Assembly: GCF_017163935.1 (NCBI RefSeq)
Contig: NZ_JABVZR010000002.1
Coordinates: 2,170,001-2,234,000 of the forward strand
Source: Novosphingobium terrae
GTDB taxonomy: Bacteria > Pseudomonadota > Alphaproteobacteria > Sphingomonadales > Sphingomonadaceae
Reading direction: 5' to 3'
DNA: 64,000 nucleotides
Shown here: positions 8,433 through 17,514 of the stretch, piece after piece
How the letters are laid out: each line of letters opens with the position of its first letter
Numbering within the stretch: position 1 is the first letter of the stretch
The notes under the pieces: model-generated
Told to the model about the DNA's origin: nothing
Databases searched by the model: none
What the model saw: only the letters and a program-made list of their open reading frames with translations
Translations under genes and position numbers: made by a program

Positions 8433-9598
8433 TGGCCGCTACCACATCCGGGCGCTTACCGATGGCTGGCCTGCTCGCCTTGGCCGCCGCCGGTTTCCTG
8501 ACCATCCTCACCGAAACGCTGCCTGCCGGACTGTTGCCGCAGATTGCGCTAGGGTTGGGCATATCGCAGGCCATGGCCGGGCAGATGGTGACAATCTACG
8601 CGCTGGGTTCACTGGTGGCGGCCATTCCGTTGACAAGCGCAACCCAGCACTGGCGCCGTCGCCCCTTGCTGCTCACAGCCATTGCCGGTTTCGCGATCGT
8701 CAATCTGGTGACGGCGATCTCCACCTCCTTTGCCGTGATCATGACGGCGCGCCTTCTGGCGGGCGTTTCGGCGGGGCTGCTCTGGGCCCTGCTGGCGGGC
8801 CACGCCGGCCGCATGGTCGCGCCGCAGCTACAGGGGAAGGCGATCGCCGTGGCCATGGTCGGTACGCCGCTGGCGCTGTCGGTCGGGCTTCCTGCGGGGA
8901 CCGTGCTGGGTGTGCTGGTTGGCTGGCGGATCAGCTTTGCCATCATGAGCGGGCTGACGCTGTTGTTGATCGGGTGGACATGTCTTGCCGTTCCTGATTT
9001 TCCCGGCACCCGCAAGGATCGAACAGCATCGCTGGGCCGTGTTCTGACGCTGCCCGGACTGCTGCCTGTGCTGATCGTGACGCTTGGCTTCGTGTTGGCT
9101 CACAACATCCTCTATACCTACATCGCGCCCTTCCTCATCCGAGGTGGCATGGAGGGGCAGACCGATCGTGTACTTCTGGCTTTCGGCGTCGCGGCGCTGG
9201 GGGGCATCTGGGTGATTGGCGTGCATATCGACCGATGGTTGTCACGGCTGACTGTGGGTTCCATTCTGCTCTTTGCGGTGGCTGCGCTGCTGCTGGGGGC
9301 CGCTGCTTCGCCTCTGGCCGTCTATAGTGGGGTGTTGTTGTGGGGGCTGGCCTTCGGGGGCGCGGCCACCTTGTTCCAGACAGCATCGGCGAAGGCCGCC
9401 GGGCCTCATGCCGATGTGGCGCAGTCGATGATCGTGACGGTTTGGAATCTGGCCATTGCCGGAGGAGGGTTAGCAGGAGGCCTGATCCTTGATTGCCTGG
9501 GGGCCAAGGCTCTTGCGTGGAGCGTGCTGCCACTGCTCACTTTGGCGATGATATTTGCCAGACAAAATGCCTTGGACCGCATGGTGGCGGACGTTTGA
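8432..9598 (+). CDS. MFS transporter, AraJ/sugar-efflux type
   Basis: A 388-residue protein with about 12 hydrophobic segments, starting at the ATG that overlaps the preceding stop by one base. The first segments (AGLLALAAAGFLTILTETLP, QMVTIYALGSLVAAIP) and the spacing fit the drug:H+ antiporter-1 / arabinose-efflux branch of MFS. It probably exports the compound sensed by the neighbouring LysR regulator or handled by the ABM protein. Confidence 0.85.
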   Translation: MAATTSGRLPMAGLLALAAAGFLTILTETLPAGLLPQIALGLGISQAMAGQMVTIYALGSLVAAIPLTSATQHWRRRPLLLTAIAGFAIVNLVTAISTSFAVIMTARLLAGVSAGLLWALLAGHAGRMVAPQLQGKAIAVAMVGTPLALSVGLPAGTVLGVLVGWRISFAIMSGLTLLLIGWTCLAVPDFPGTRKDRTASLGRVLTLPGLLPVLIVTLGFVLAHNILYTYIAPFLIRGGMEGQTDRVLLAFGVAALGGIWVIGVHIDRWLSRLTVGSILLFAVAALLLGAAASPLAVYSGVLLWGLAFGGAATLFQTASAKAAGPHADVAQSMIVTVWNLAIAGGGLAGGLILDCLGAKALAWSVLPLLTLAMIFARQNALDRMVADV

Positions 9599-9699
9599 TG
9601 CATGGCCTTGGCCTACCTCGGCTCGCCCGACTCTCCGGACCTTTCCTGCGTATTAGGTGAAGGTGCTCGTCGCAACGCGGTTGTCTGGCAGCGATCCTT

Positions 9700-9990
9700 A
9701 CCCTTGAAATGAGGCTTGCCTCCTGTGGGGTTTGGTCGGCGATGCGCTTCATATCTTCGAAACGCCAGCGGGGCCCGCCCGAAAACTCCACCAGTTTTAC
9801 GCTGCCACCGCTCAGGGGGGCAGCGACAATCTCGATGCTGGATACCTTGCCGATGCGCAGGTTGAAATCGCCATAGCCCTTGGGCAGCTTGACCATGCGC
9901 GGCAGGACCGGTGCTTTCAGCCTCAGCACGTTTCTGGCGCCCGGAAGCCGGACAGTATCATGATCGTCACCCTGCTGACGATGGGCGATA
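9700..9990 (-). pseudogene. Unidentified coding fragment
   Basis: The minus strand carries a stretch with strong coding character in one frame (LPGARNVLRLKAP, KLPKGYGDFNLRIGKVSSIE, GGPRWRFEDMKRIADQ). It begins abruptly after an in-frame TGA near 9990, next to a transposase relic, and loses coding character below about 9700. I do not recognise the family. It looks like a gene remnant cut off by the insertion whose relic follows. Confidence 0.4.
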
Positions 9991-10025
9991 AATGATCAAA
10001 TCGCCAAACCCAGTTCCCTCAACAT

Positions 10026-10320
10026 CGCGGATGCTGGCCGACCGAGATTATGGCGCCGAGTGGTTCCGGAATGCGCTCGAACAGAGGGGGCAAGCCTTGC
10101 ATGCCGGGCCGGAAATCCTGCTTGCGGCCTGCCAAATAGAACAAACGTCGAGACAAGCGCCGGAACCGCATCGAGATCATGTTCGGTCACCTCAAGGATT
10201 GGCAACGCGTCGCAACCCGATACGACCGCCCTCCTACGGTCTCTTCTCCGCCCTCGCTCTGGCCGCAACCGTGTCCTTCTGCCTCTGATCAGTCAGGCCT
10301 GAGCCTGAGCGAAACCATCT
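10026..10320 (+). pseudogene. Relic of IS5-type transposase C-terminus (copy 2)
   Basis: Reading across frameshifts gives MLADRDYGAEWFRNALEQRG, then RRNRIEIMFGHLKDWQRVA, TRYDRPP and SALALAATVSFCL. This is the C-terminal third of an IS5-family DDE transposase, including the RNxIExxFGxLKDWRR block with its catalytic Glu. At least two frameshifts and the missing N-terminus make it non-functional. It flanks the unidentified fragment at 9700-9990. Confidence 0.8.
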
Positions 10321-10635
10321 GGCGGGCAGACGCCAAGCCGGTGCATATAGTTTGCCAGGTGTAGAAATATATAAAAAACATATACAAATAAATGCTGTGG
10401 AAAAAATAAAACTGATAAATTTTTTGGCTGCAGCGTTTAAAAATCTTTCAGGAAAACTGTCAATATCGAGCGTTTCCGCTTGATCGTGTAACATTATTGC
10501 AACATAAATATGCGGCTTAATGCAAATCAATTGAGGTATATTGCGCTCATCTTTGGCGCATAACTATAGTCTCCTATTGGCTGCTGTCTGTGTGGGGCAA
10601 ACATTTCAGGCGGCAGCATAAGGGGATAAAGTATC
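10321..10635. other. AT-rich leader of the 997-residue receptor gene
   Basis: Between the transposase relic and the receptor gene lies a markedly AT-rich stretch (especially 10360-10520), unlike the GC-rich surroundings. It holds the probable promoter at 10541-10570 and no open frame of interest. The composition suggests foreign DNA left by the insertion events, or a curved upstream promoter region. Confidence 0.5.
10541..10570 (+). promoter_or_regulatory. Probable sigma-70-type promoter of the receptor gene
   Basis: TTGCGC (10541-10546) and TATAGT (10565-10570) are separated by 18 bases and stand about 66 bases before the ATG at 10636. Identified by eye only. Confidence 0.4.
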
Positions 10636-13629
10636 ATGAACTTCGCTACCTCTCTGCGTGGCCAGCGTTTGCGCGTCAGCGCTGCTGCCATCGCTCTTTC
10701 CACGCTTGTCTGCGCCACCGCGGCCTCGGCGCAGCACGCCGCAAGCGATGCTGCGCTTCCTCCCGCAACGGCGCCTGCAATCGCGCCCAAGGAGGACAAC
10801 ACCATCGTCGTGACCGGCTCGCTGTTCCGCCGCACCAACACCGAAACCCCGTCGCCTGTCACAGTGCTGACGACGGACTATCTGAACAAGGCTGGCATTT
10901 CCAATGTTTCGGACGCCATCCGCTCGATCTCGGCCGATGGTGCAGGGTCGATCGGCACCGGTTTCCAGTCGGGCTTTTCGGCTGGCGGTTCGGCGGTTTC
11001 GCTGCGCGGTCTGGGCGTCTCCTCGACGCTGGTGCTGATCGACGGGCTGCGTTCGGCCAACTTCCCGATCAACGACGATGGCCATAACGCCTATGTCGAT
11101 CTCAACTCCATCCCCTTCAGTCTGGTCGACAAGATCGAAGTGCTCAAGGACGGCGCTTCGGCAACCTATGGCGCCGATGCCATCGGTGGCGTGGTCAACA
11201 TCAAGCTGAAGAAGCATTTCGTCGGCCTCGAAGGCAAGGCTGAAGGCGGCCTGGCATCGCGCGGGGATGCCGCGCATCAGCGTCTCAGCCTGACAGCGGG
11301 CTATGGCGACTATGAAAGCCAGGGCTTCAACGTCTATGTGAACGGCGAATATCAGCATGACGGCCGCGTTTCCAACGCCAGCCGCGGCTTCCCGTACAAC
11401 ACGACGGATCTTTCGAGCATCGGCGGTATCGACAAGAATACCGCGGATTCGAGCATGACCACGGCCTCGCCGACGGCCTATGTGACCCGCGTCACGCAGA
11501 CCGATCTCAACAATCCGCTTAGCGGCACCACCGCTGCGAGCACGGCGCAATACACCGCGCTGGGCCTGGGGAATTGCACCAGCGGCACCTTCACAGCCTC
11601 AAACGGCACGGGCTGCAAATACGATCTGGTCAACCAGTATCGCCAGATCCAGCCGCTGCAGGAGCGTTACTCGGCCAATGGCCGCATCAGCTTCCGCGTG
11701 TCGGATACGATCGAGGGCTATGTCACCGGCAGCTACAGTCACAGCTATGTGAGCATTCAGGGCACGCCGCAGGTCATCCGCAACACCCAGCCGTTTGGTG
11801 GCGCGCCCAGCCTGGCCTCGTCGAACCCCGGCATCGTGCTGCCTGTCTACATTTGCGCCTCGGGCGTGAACTGTGCGACTGCGGCCAATCGCACGCTCAA
11901 CCCCAACAACCCCTATGCCGCCGCCTATGCCGCCAACCCTTCGCAGGGCGCCGCGCTCATCTATTACATGTTTGGCGACATCGCATCGGGCAGCGACCGC
12001 TCCAACGACGTCTATCGTGCCACTGCCGGGCTCCATGGCCGGATCGCCGACGCCTGGGATTGGCGCGTTGACGGTGTCTACGCTTACGACAAGCTCAAGC
12101 TGGTGCAGCATGGTTTTCTGAACATTGCGGCACTGACGCAGGCGATCAACACCGGTTCGTATAATTTCGTCAACCCTTCGCTCAACAGCGATGCGGTGCG
12201 TCAGGCGCTGGCTCCGGACAAGACCACGCCGTCGCATTCGGAAACCTATGCGCTTGATGCCTCGGTGACGCGCAAGCTGTTCGCGCTGCCGGGTGGCGAT
12301 CTTCAGCTGGCTGTCGGCGGGCAGGTCCGCCACGAAATGCTGGAAAACAACAACCAGAACGTGGCGCTCGACACCTACAACCTGACCACGGCGTCGGCCT
12401 TTGGTTCACACACCGTGTCGGCAGCCTTTTTCGAGCTGGATGCGCCGGTGTTCAAGCAGCTTGAGTTGAACGCTTCGGGCCGCTTCGACCATTATTCGGA
12501 AGGCTTCAGCCACTTCTCGCCCAAGTTCGGCTTCAAGTTCACCCCGACCAAGGCCTTTGCCCTGCGCGGCACCTATTCGGAGGGCTTCCGCGCGCCGACC
12601 TTTGCCGAATCCGGTCCGCGCAGCCAATACGCCGGCTTCGTGTCGACCACGCCGCCCTGCGCCTATATTCTGGCCCATGGCGGGACGACGACCTCCACGG
12701 GGGGCTGCTCGGCCAACGGCAATCCCTACAGCACGACCTATAGTCTGGGCCGCGGCGTGGCAGGCAACCCCAATCTGAAGCCCGAGACCTCGCGCAGCTT
12801 CACCTTCGGCACGATCGTTCAGCCCGTCCGCTGGTTCAGCCTGACTGTCGACTACTACAATGTGAAGAAGTCGAACCTGATCGTCACCGGTCCGGATTTC
12901 GGCCAGGCCGTCAACGCCTATTTCGCCTCCTCCAATCTGGACGCCGCCAAGGCGGCCGTGGCGGCGGTGGGGCCTGGCTATTCGGTCAACACCGCCGATG
13001 CTGTCGATCCGCTCTATCCCAACCAGCTGCCGCGCCCGCTGATCATCAACGTTCCCTATGTGAACGCGAATTATATGGTGACCTCGGGCATCGATCTGTC
13101 TGCCACCGCCAATCTGCGCCTGACCGACAAAATCCGGTGGACCAGCCGCATCGAGGGCACCTATCTGCTGACCTCGAACCTGCATACCTCGACCGGTATT
13201 CAGTCCTATGCAGGCACGTTTGGCCCCTATGACCTGTCATCGGGCAATGGCTCGCCGCGCCTGCGTGGCAACTGGCAGAACACGCTGGAGTTCGGCGATG
13301 CTTTCTCGCTCAGCCTGACCACCAGCTATGTCGGGCGGATCAAGGAAGTCGCCACCGATCAGGGCAGCCTGTCGACCGACTGCTCGCATAACCTGTACGG
13401 CACCGGCGACGCCTTCTGCTATGTCAGCCCGTTTATCGACAACGATCTGACGGCCAGCTTCAAGTTCGGCAATGGCGGTGTGTTCTCGCTGATGGTCAAG
13501 AATGTGCTCGACGCGAAGGCGCCGATTGCTCCGGCGGCCTATGCCAGCGCGCCCAACTTCCTGACGTCCTGGCATTATGCCGGGCTGATCGGACGTGAAT
13601 ATCGCGCCAGCGTGTCGTTCAAGATGTAA
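10636..13629 (+). CDS. TonB-dependent outer-membrane receptor, long form
   Basis: A 997-residue receptor. Signal peptide of about 32 residues ending in ASAQ; plug domain with DNTIVVTGSLFRRTNTETPS, VSLRGLGVSSTLVLIDGLR and VLKDGASATYGADAIGGVVN; barrel ending in YRASVSFKM. The length and the SPVTVLT / GLGVSSTLVLIDG plug signature place it with the large sphingomonad/xanthomonad receptors used for oligosaccharides or peptides rather than siderophores (family knowledge, not proof). No catabolic partner gene is adjacent; a strong terminator follows. Confidence 0.93.
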   Translation: MNFATSLRGQRLRVSAAAIALSTLVCATAASAQHAASDAALPPATAPAIAPKEDNTIVVTGSLFRRTNTETPSPVTVLTTDYLNKAGISNVSDAIRSISADGAGSIGTGFQSGFSAGGSAVSLRGLGVSSTLVLIDGLRSANFPINDDGHNAYVDLNSIPFSLVDKIEVLKDGASATYGADAIGGVVNIKLKKHFVGLEGKAEGGLASRGDAAHQRLSLTAGYGDYESQGFNVYVNGEYQHDGRVSNASRGFPYNTTDLSSIGGIDKNTADSSMTTASPTAYVTRVTQTDLNNPLSGTTAASTAQYTALGLGNCTSGTFTASNGTGCKYDLVNQYRQIQPLQERYSANGRISFRVSDTIEGYVTGSYSHSYVSIQGTPQVIRNTQPFGGAPSLASSNPGIVLPVYICASGVNCATAANRTLNPNNPYAAAYAANPSQGAALIYYMFGDIASGSDRSNDVYRATAGLHGRIADAWDWRVDGVYAYDKLKLVQHGFLNIAALTQAINTGSYNFVNPSLNSDAVRQALAPDKTTPSHSETYALDASVTRKLFALPGGDLQLAVGGQVRHEMLENNNQNVALDTYNLTTASAFGSHTVSAAFFELDAPVFKQLELNASGRFDHYSEGFSHFSPKFGFKFTPTKAFALRGTYSEGFRAPTFAESGPRSQYAGFVSTTPPCAYILAHGGTTTSTGGCSANGNPYSTTYSLGRGVAGNPNLKPETSRSFTFGTIVQPVRWFSLTVDYYNVKKSNLIVTGPDFGQAVNAYFASSNLDAAKAAVAAVGPGYSVNTADAVDPLYPNQLPRPLIINVPYVNANYMVTSGIDLSATANLRLTDKIRWTSRIEGTYLLTSNLHTSTGIQSYAGTFGPYDLSSGNGSPRLRGNWQNTLEFGDAFSLSLTTSYVGRIKEVATDQGSLSTDCSHNLYGTGDAFCYVSPFIDNDLTASFKFGNGGVFSLMVKNVLDAKAPIAPAAYASAPNFLTSWHYAGLIGREYRASVSFKM

Positions 13630-13657
13630 TATGTTGGTGCAATAGACAGGAATTGCG

Positions 13658-13695
13658 ACGGGCGGCATTCTTGGGATGCCGCCCGTTTCTTATTG
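13658..13695 (+). terminator. Rho-independent terminator after the receptor gene
   Basis: Perfect 11-bp stem ACGGGCGGCAT / ATGCCGCCCGT with a 7-base loop, followed by TTCTTATT. It lies 28 bases after the receptor stop codon and between two convergent genes, so it may serve both. Confidence 0.85.
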
Positions 13696-13782
13696 TTCGC
13701 GCGAAAATATTTGGGGTCATGATTGTGGGATCGCTTTTTAAGGCGGCCTTTGCGAGGACCAGTGTCAGCGCATCTCCCAAGC

Positions 13783-14928
13783 TCAATCGATGATATGGGG
13801 CACAAAGCGGGCCAGGTTGCCGGTGATCAGGCCATCCTCGCGGATGCCCATACCCGCTGCTTCGCCATCGACACACCAACTGCCGACCACTGGGCAAGCG
13901 CCGTCGAAACAGGGCAAGTCGAAAAGGTCCTGATAGATGGAGGTTGCCGTATAAGGCCCGTCGGTTTGCGTGATGATCTTGCCGTGACGCACCACGGTGA
14001 CGTTCCCGCCCTCGCGTGCCAGAATCGGCTTCTTGACATAGCTGTCCGAGGCAGGGGCATCGGCGCGCGCCCACAGCAGGTTAGGATGGCGCGGAAACAG
14101 ATCCCACAGGATGGGAAGAATTGCCTTGTTGCTCCAGATCATCTTCCAGAGGGGTTCTATCCAGAGCGTCTTCCTGCTGTCACGTGGGAGATTGCGGCCA
14201 AACTCCTCAGCGATCATCCATTCCCATGGATAGAGCTTGTACAGTGTGCGGATCGGTTCAGCCGAAAGATCGACAAACTCTCCCGCATGATCAGGCAGGT
14301 CTCGCCAACCAATGTCTCGCATGGTCAGCCTATGTGTTTGCAGGCCCGCCTGGCGAGCCAGATCGATCATATAGGCCGTGGTCAGCGTATCCTCTCCCCC
14401 GGCATCGGCGACATGGGCGAAATGAACACTGCCGCCAGGGAGATAAGGGGCAATCTCCTGCCATTTGGCCAGCAGGCATTCATGGATGGCATTGAACTGA
14501 TCGAACTGAGGAAAAACCTCTTCTTTCCAGAACCATTGAGCGAGGGAAGCCTCTATCAGCGTGGTAGGAGTGTCGCAGTTAAACTCGAAAAGCTTCGGCG
14601 GCTCCTTGCCGTTATAACCCAGATCGAAACGGCCATAATTCAGCGCAGGCGGTTCGGCATGCCAGGCCTCTTCGATCAGCGGCCAACACCATTCCGGTAT
14701 GCCAAAGCGGGCAAAGAGCTTCTGCTCGACGACATAATGCCCGGCGGCCACGAACATGCCGTAGAGTTCTCGGGTGGCCTGCTCGATGACGGCAATTTCG
14801 GGAGGGGCGAAGCGATAGCAGGCTGCTTCGTTCCAGTAGGGAGCGCTGCCTACCGAATGCCAGACGAGCCCGAGCGCCTCAACCTTCTCACGCCAGTCCG
14901 CGCGAGGCGTTAGGATTTCACGGCGCAT
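13783..14928 (-). CDS. Glutathionylspermidine synthase-like ATP-grasp protein (YgiC/YjfC type)
   Basis: A 381-residue single-domain protein matching the glutathionylspermidine synthase C-terminal (ATP-grasp) family: ALNYGRFDLGYNGKEPPKLF, EFNCDTPTTLIEASLAQWFW, EPLWKMIWSNKAILPILWDL, SYVKKPILAREGGNV and a final DGEAAGMGIREDGLITGN segment with metal/ATP ligands. The amidase half of E. coli Gsp is absent, as in YgiC and YjfC, whose true substrates are unsettled. It follows a small lipoprotein gene by 2 bases, the same order as ygiB-ygiC in enterobacteria. Confidence 0.88.
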   Translation of the reverse strand: MRREILTPRADWREKVEALGLVWHSVGSAPYWNEAACYRFAPPEIAVIEQATRELYGMFVAAGHYVVEQKLFARFGIPEWCWPLIEEAWHAEPPALNYGRFDLGYNGKEPPKLFEFNCDTPTTLIEASLAQWFWKEEVFPQFDQFNAIHECLLAKWQEIAPYLPGGSVHFAHVADAGGEDTLTTAYMIDLARQAGLQTHRLTMRDIGWRDLPDHAGEFVDLSAEPIRTLYKLYPWEWMIAEEFGRNLPRDSRKTLWIEPLWKMIWSNKAILPILWDLFPRHPNLLWARADAPASDSYVKKPILAREGGNVTVVRHGKIITQTDGPYTATSIYQDLFDLPCFDGACPVVGSWCVDGEAAGMGIREDGLITGNLARFVPHIID

Positions 14929-14930
14929 GA

Positions 14931-15296
14931 TTATTCGCCTGCACCGCCAGAGCCGCCGCCATGCCCCTCTCCGGTAGCGCCAAATCCGCCACGTGCCACG
15001 CCTTCAGCAGGAGCGGTGCTGTAATTGCCAACGGGAACGGGCGAGTGGCTTGCCCCCTCCGCCTGTTGTCCGATTGGCGGAACGCGCTGTCCACTGCCGT
15101 AATAGGCCCAACTGCCATGGGCTCCGGCAGATCCGTTGGTTTGCTGGCATTGAGAATCTGCGGTTCTCCGCCCTTGGGTGTCGACACAAACCGCCCAATT
15201 GCGTTGCTCTGCCGAGGCATCGTGACAGCCGGAAAGCATCGCAGACGATAGGCCGAGCAGGGCAGACATTGCACTGATATCAATAACTTTAGGCAT
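14931..15296 (-). CDS. Small lipoprotein, YgiB/DUF1190-like
   Basis: A 121-residue protein with a lipobox (AMLSGC, Cys24) after a short hydrophobic stretch, a body with paired cysteines (CVDTQGRRTADSQC) and a Gly-rich tail. ATG at 15296 is preceded by GGGGGTAGA. It lies 2 bases upstream of the YgiC-like ATP-grasp gene. Placement, lipobox and Gly/Ser-rich tail match the YgiB partner of YgiC; sequence similarity alone would not decide it. Confidence 0.65.
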   Translation of the reverse strand: MPKVIDISAMSALLGLSSAMLSGCHDASAEQRNWAVCVDTQGRRTADSQCQQTNGSAGAHGSWAYYGSGQRVPPIGQQAEGASHSPVPVGNYSTAPAEGVARGGFGATGEGHGGGSGGAGE

Positions 15297-15718
15297 TCTA
15301 CCCCCGAAGCTGTCTTATGGAGAATGCATAGGATCGCTCCTGGGGAAATGTCCAGAAATTTATAGTTTTTATATATTGCCTGGGTCGAGAAAAAATCGCG
15401 GCAATTCGCGTCAAGGGCTCGATAGATCATATAATCTATCGAACAGTTGCGTCATCTCGTTCAAAAACCTGCCAGCCTTCGCATTGGCAACTCATACTGG
15501 CCTGCTTCTCGCTCAGCATGAACGGATGACGGCTTTTGGAGAGCATGATTTTGAGCAGAAAGGGCGGCTTTGTTGGTGGGAAAGGGGGGGCTTGGAAGAA
15601 ATCCCCTGTCACTGCGCTAAATTCGGCAAAGTGACCCGATAGCAGGGCCTATACCTTTTTTATGCTGGAGGGTAAGCTAACGCAGGTCGCTACGACAATC
15701 TCTGGAGGAGGTATAGGC
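15297..15718. other. Divergent intergenic region with a 9-bp inverted repeat
   Basis: Lies between the YgiB-like gene (minus) and psiF (plus). It contains a perfect inverted repeat TCGATAGAT/ATCTATCGA with a 6-base spacer at 15419-15442, which could be an operator. No gene seen. Confidence 0.4.
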
Positions 15719-15985
15719 ATGAAGACCAAATTGACCTTGCTGGCAGTCGCTGCCGCTTTGTTGTCTACCCCGGTTATGGCGCAGGCGCCGTCTCCTGCAA
15801 AACCTTCTCCCAAAGCGACTGCACCCGCAGTTAAACCCGCTGTTCCAGCCAAGCCGGCGTCCGTTGCCGTGAAGGGGCAGGCCCCTCGTACCGCAAAATC
15901 CATCGACTGTTCCAAGCAGGCCGATGCGAAGAATGTTCATGGCAAGGCTCGCAAGAGTTTTATGTCTCATTGCAAGAAGGCCTGA
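15719..15985 (+). CDS. PsiF-repeat exported small protein
   Basis: 88 residues. Start at 15719 with GGAGGAGG 8-10 bases upstream. Signal peptide ending in VMAQ, a Pro/Ala/Lys-rich linker, and one PsiF unit at the C-terminus (DCSKQADAKNVHGKARKSFM, then SHCKK) with its two cysteines. PsiF proteins are named for phosphate-starvation induction in E. coli; the molecular function is unknown. Monocistronic. Confidence 0.8.
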   Translation: MKTKLTLLAVAAALLSTPVMAQAPSPAKPSPKATAPAVKPAVPAKPASVAVKGQAPRTAKSIDCSKQADAKNVHGKARKSFMSHCKKA

Positions 15986-16556
15986 CAGGGCTGGATATAT
16001 TGACGATTTTATAAATCGGCACCTCCGGCGGTCAGCACAAGCTGGCTGCCGGATATCCACCGCCAAGATCCTCAAGCCTGCTCCTTGGCTTGCGATCAAT
16101 CCAAAGTGTTCCTGATGTCGTGGGGCTGGCAAGGCAGGTTCCAACACTAAAGAAGAATAGCGGGCGATCTTTTTCCGGCGACAGTGCGCAGAGGTGTGGT
16201 CTCGTTTGGCTACACCCAAAAGAGGCTGGTCAAGGTTATGCGGAAACCAGATCGGATATCCCATCACCGTCGCATGGAACATGAATGAAGAGTAGCTTTT
16301 TTGAGGGGGCGTGGGTCGCCGAATGGCGGATTTGCGCCTATCGGTGCTGTTGCGCGACTGTAGTTAGGGTGGCGCACCAGAATGGGTATGGTGAAGATGC
16401 CGCTTCGTCTCTAATTTTACGAATAAGCGGAAAGCCGCCATGGCCTTTACGGGGCAAGGTCTTGCAGACTTTGGTGCATCGATTCGCTCTGTGTGGATTG
16501 TCTGCTCTGATGGAGGGGGCGCACAGAGGCTTCGCCTCCCTCCATCACGGAGTGGT
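15986..16556. other. Intergenic region, no gene recognised
   Basis: No convincing coding frame on either strand. A long inverted repeat near the end (16508-16547) belongs to the 3' side of urcA. The rest holds nothing I can name. Confidence 0.4.
16508..16547 (-). terminator. Stem-loop downstream of the UrcA gene
   Basis: A perfect 10-bp inverted repeat TGATGGAGGG / CCCTCCATCA encloses a smaller AGGC-TTC-GCCT hairpin, 10 bases after the urcA stop codon. No T tract follows, so it may be a Rho-assisted terminator or an mRNA-stabilising structure. Confidence 0.5.
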
Positions 16557-16943
16557 TCAGTCTGCGGAGTTTTCGATCCGCGCCACCGCCTGGGAAATCG
16601 CATCGGCGCGGCAGTTCTGATAGGCGATTGAGCGCTCGACGTCCATGGTGCTGCCGCGCAGCGGGGCGCAGACTCGTGTGGCAGCATGGGTAACGCGGCG
16701 GTTCATCTCGTTGCGGTCGGCGGCGTTGCTCAGGTCCAGATCGGCATAGGAGACGCGCAGGCTGGGCGCGCCATTGTCATTGATCTCGACAGGTGCCTGG
16801 GGGGCGAAGACGGTGGTGTCGGGTGCCGTGGCGGCATGGGCGGCCATCGGAGCCATGCCCAGGGCGAAGGTTGCGACCACGGCGCTGCTGGCCGCAGCGG
16901 CGGCGAGGAAGCGGGGGGCGGCGGTGCGAATGGTGTTGAACAT
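16557..16943 (-). CDS. UrcA family protein
   Basis: 128 residues from the ATG at 16943 (AGAGGAAACC upstream). Signal peptide of about 36 residues ending in AAHA, then the UrcA domain: SLRVSYADLDLSNAADRNEM, VTHAATRVC and YQNCRADAISQAVARI, with the two conserved cysteines. UrcA proteins are small periplasmic proteins common in Sphingomonadales and Caulobacterales; function unknown. Monocistronic. Confidence 0.88.
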   Translation of the reverse strand: MFNTIRTAAPRFLAAAAASSAVVATFALGMAPMAAHAATAPDTTVFAPQAPVEINDNGAPSLRVSYADLDLSNAADRNEMNRRVTHAATRVCAPLRGSTMDVERSIAYQNCRADAISQAVARIENSAD

Positions 16944-17514
16944 GGTTTGGTTTCCTCTGCTTATGCCGTCCAAACTGTTTGGAGCAGCGATGCCTGAGTG
17001 ATTGCAGAGGGCGTGCCAGTTTTCGAAAAGTCCCAGAAATCCGCCATTTCTGTTCTCGGGAAAAGCTTTCATCGAGCTGACGATGGAATTAATCCCAACT
17101 TAATTTAGCGAATTGCGCCAATTGTTGGGAGTGATGCCGCGAGTGTTGATCATGGCGCTGGCCAAAGTCGGGCCGGGAAGCCGCCTCCTGACGAACATAC
17201 GCCGTGGCGATACGGTGCCGGCAATGTCAGCTTATGCTGGCACATCTGCCGTTCTGGCCCTTCCAACCTTTCGGTCGTAACCTGCTGGCAAAGCTGTTGT
17301 GGCGATCGCTTGCTTCACATTCTGATAGTTGCCGGTCGTTCACCGTTGGTTTGCGGCCAATAATTTCGCGTCTCTTATATTGGTGGTTCGTATCACGAAG
17401 GCCGGATGCAAGACCTTTGTGGAACAGAAAAATCTCGGTAGAAGTCAATCTCACGATCCTGAAGATGGAGGAATTGTTCCATTCGGTGTGTTTCTCTGGA
17501 CGGATACAGATCTT
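16944..17514. other. Intergenic region between urcA and nagE
   Basis: No coding frame stands out and no clear T-tract terminator is visible after nagE. Short open frames present here have no recognisable motifs. Confidence 0.4.

Noticed and set aside
15361..15442. Transcription terminator at the TCGATAGAT palindrome
   Set aside because: No T tract follows on either strand and it lies between divergent genes, where an operator is more likely.
15677..16282. 201-residue minus-strand open frame over psiF
   Set aside because: It is antisense to psiF, which has a signal peptide, family motif and a strong ribosome-binding site. The frame has no motif of its own.
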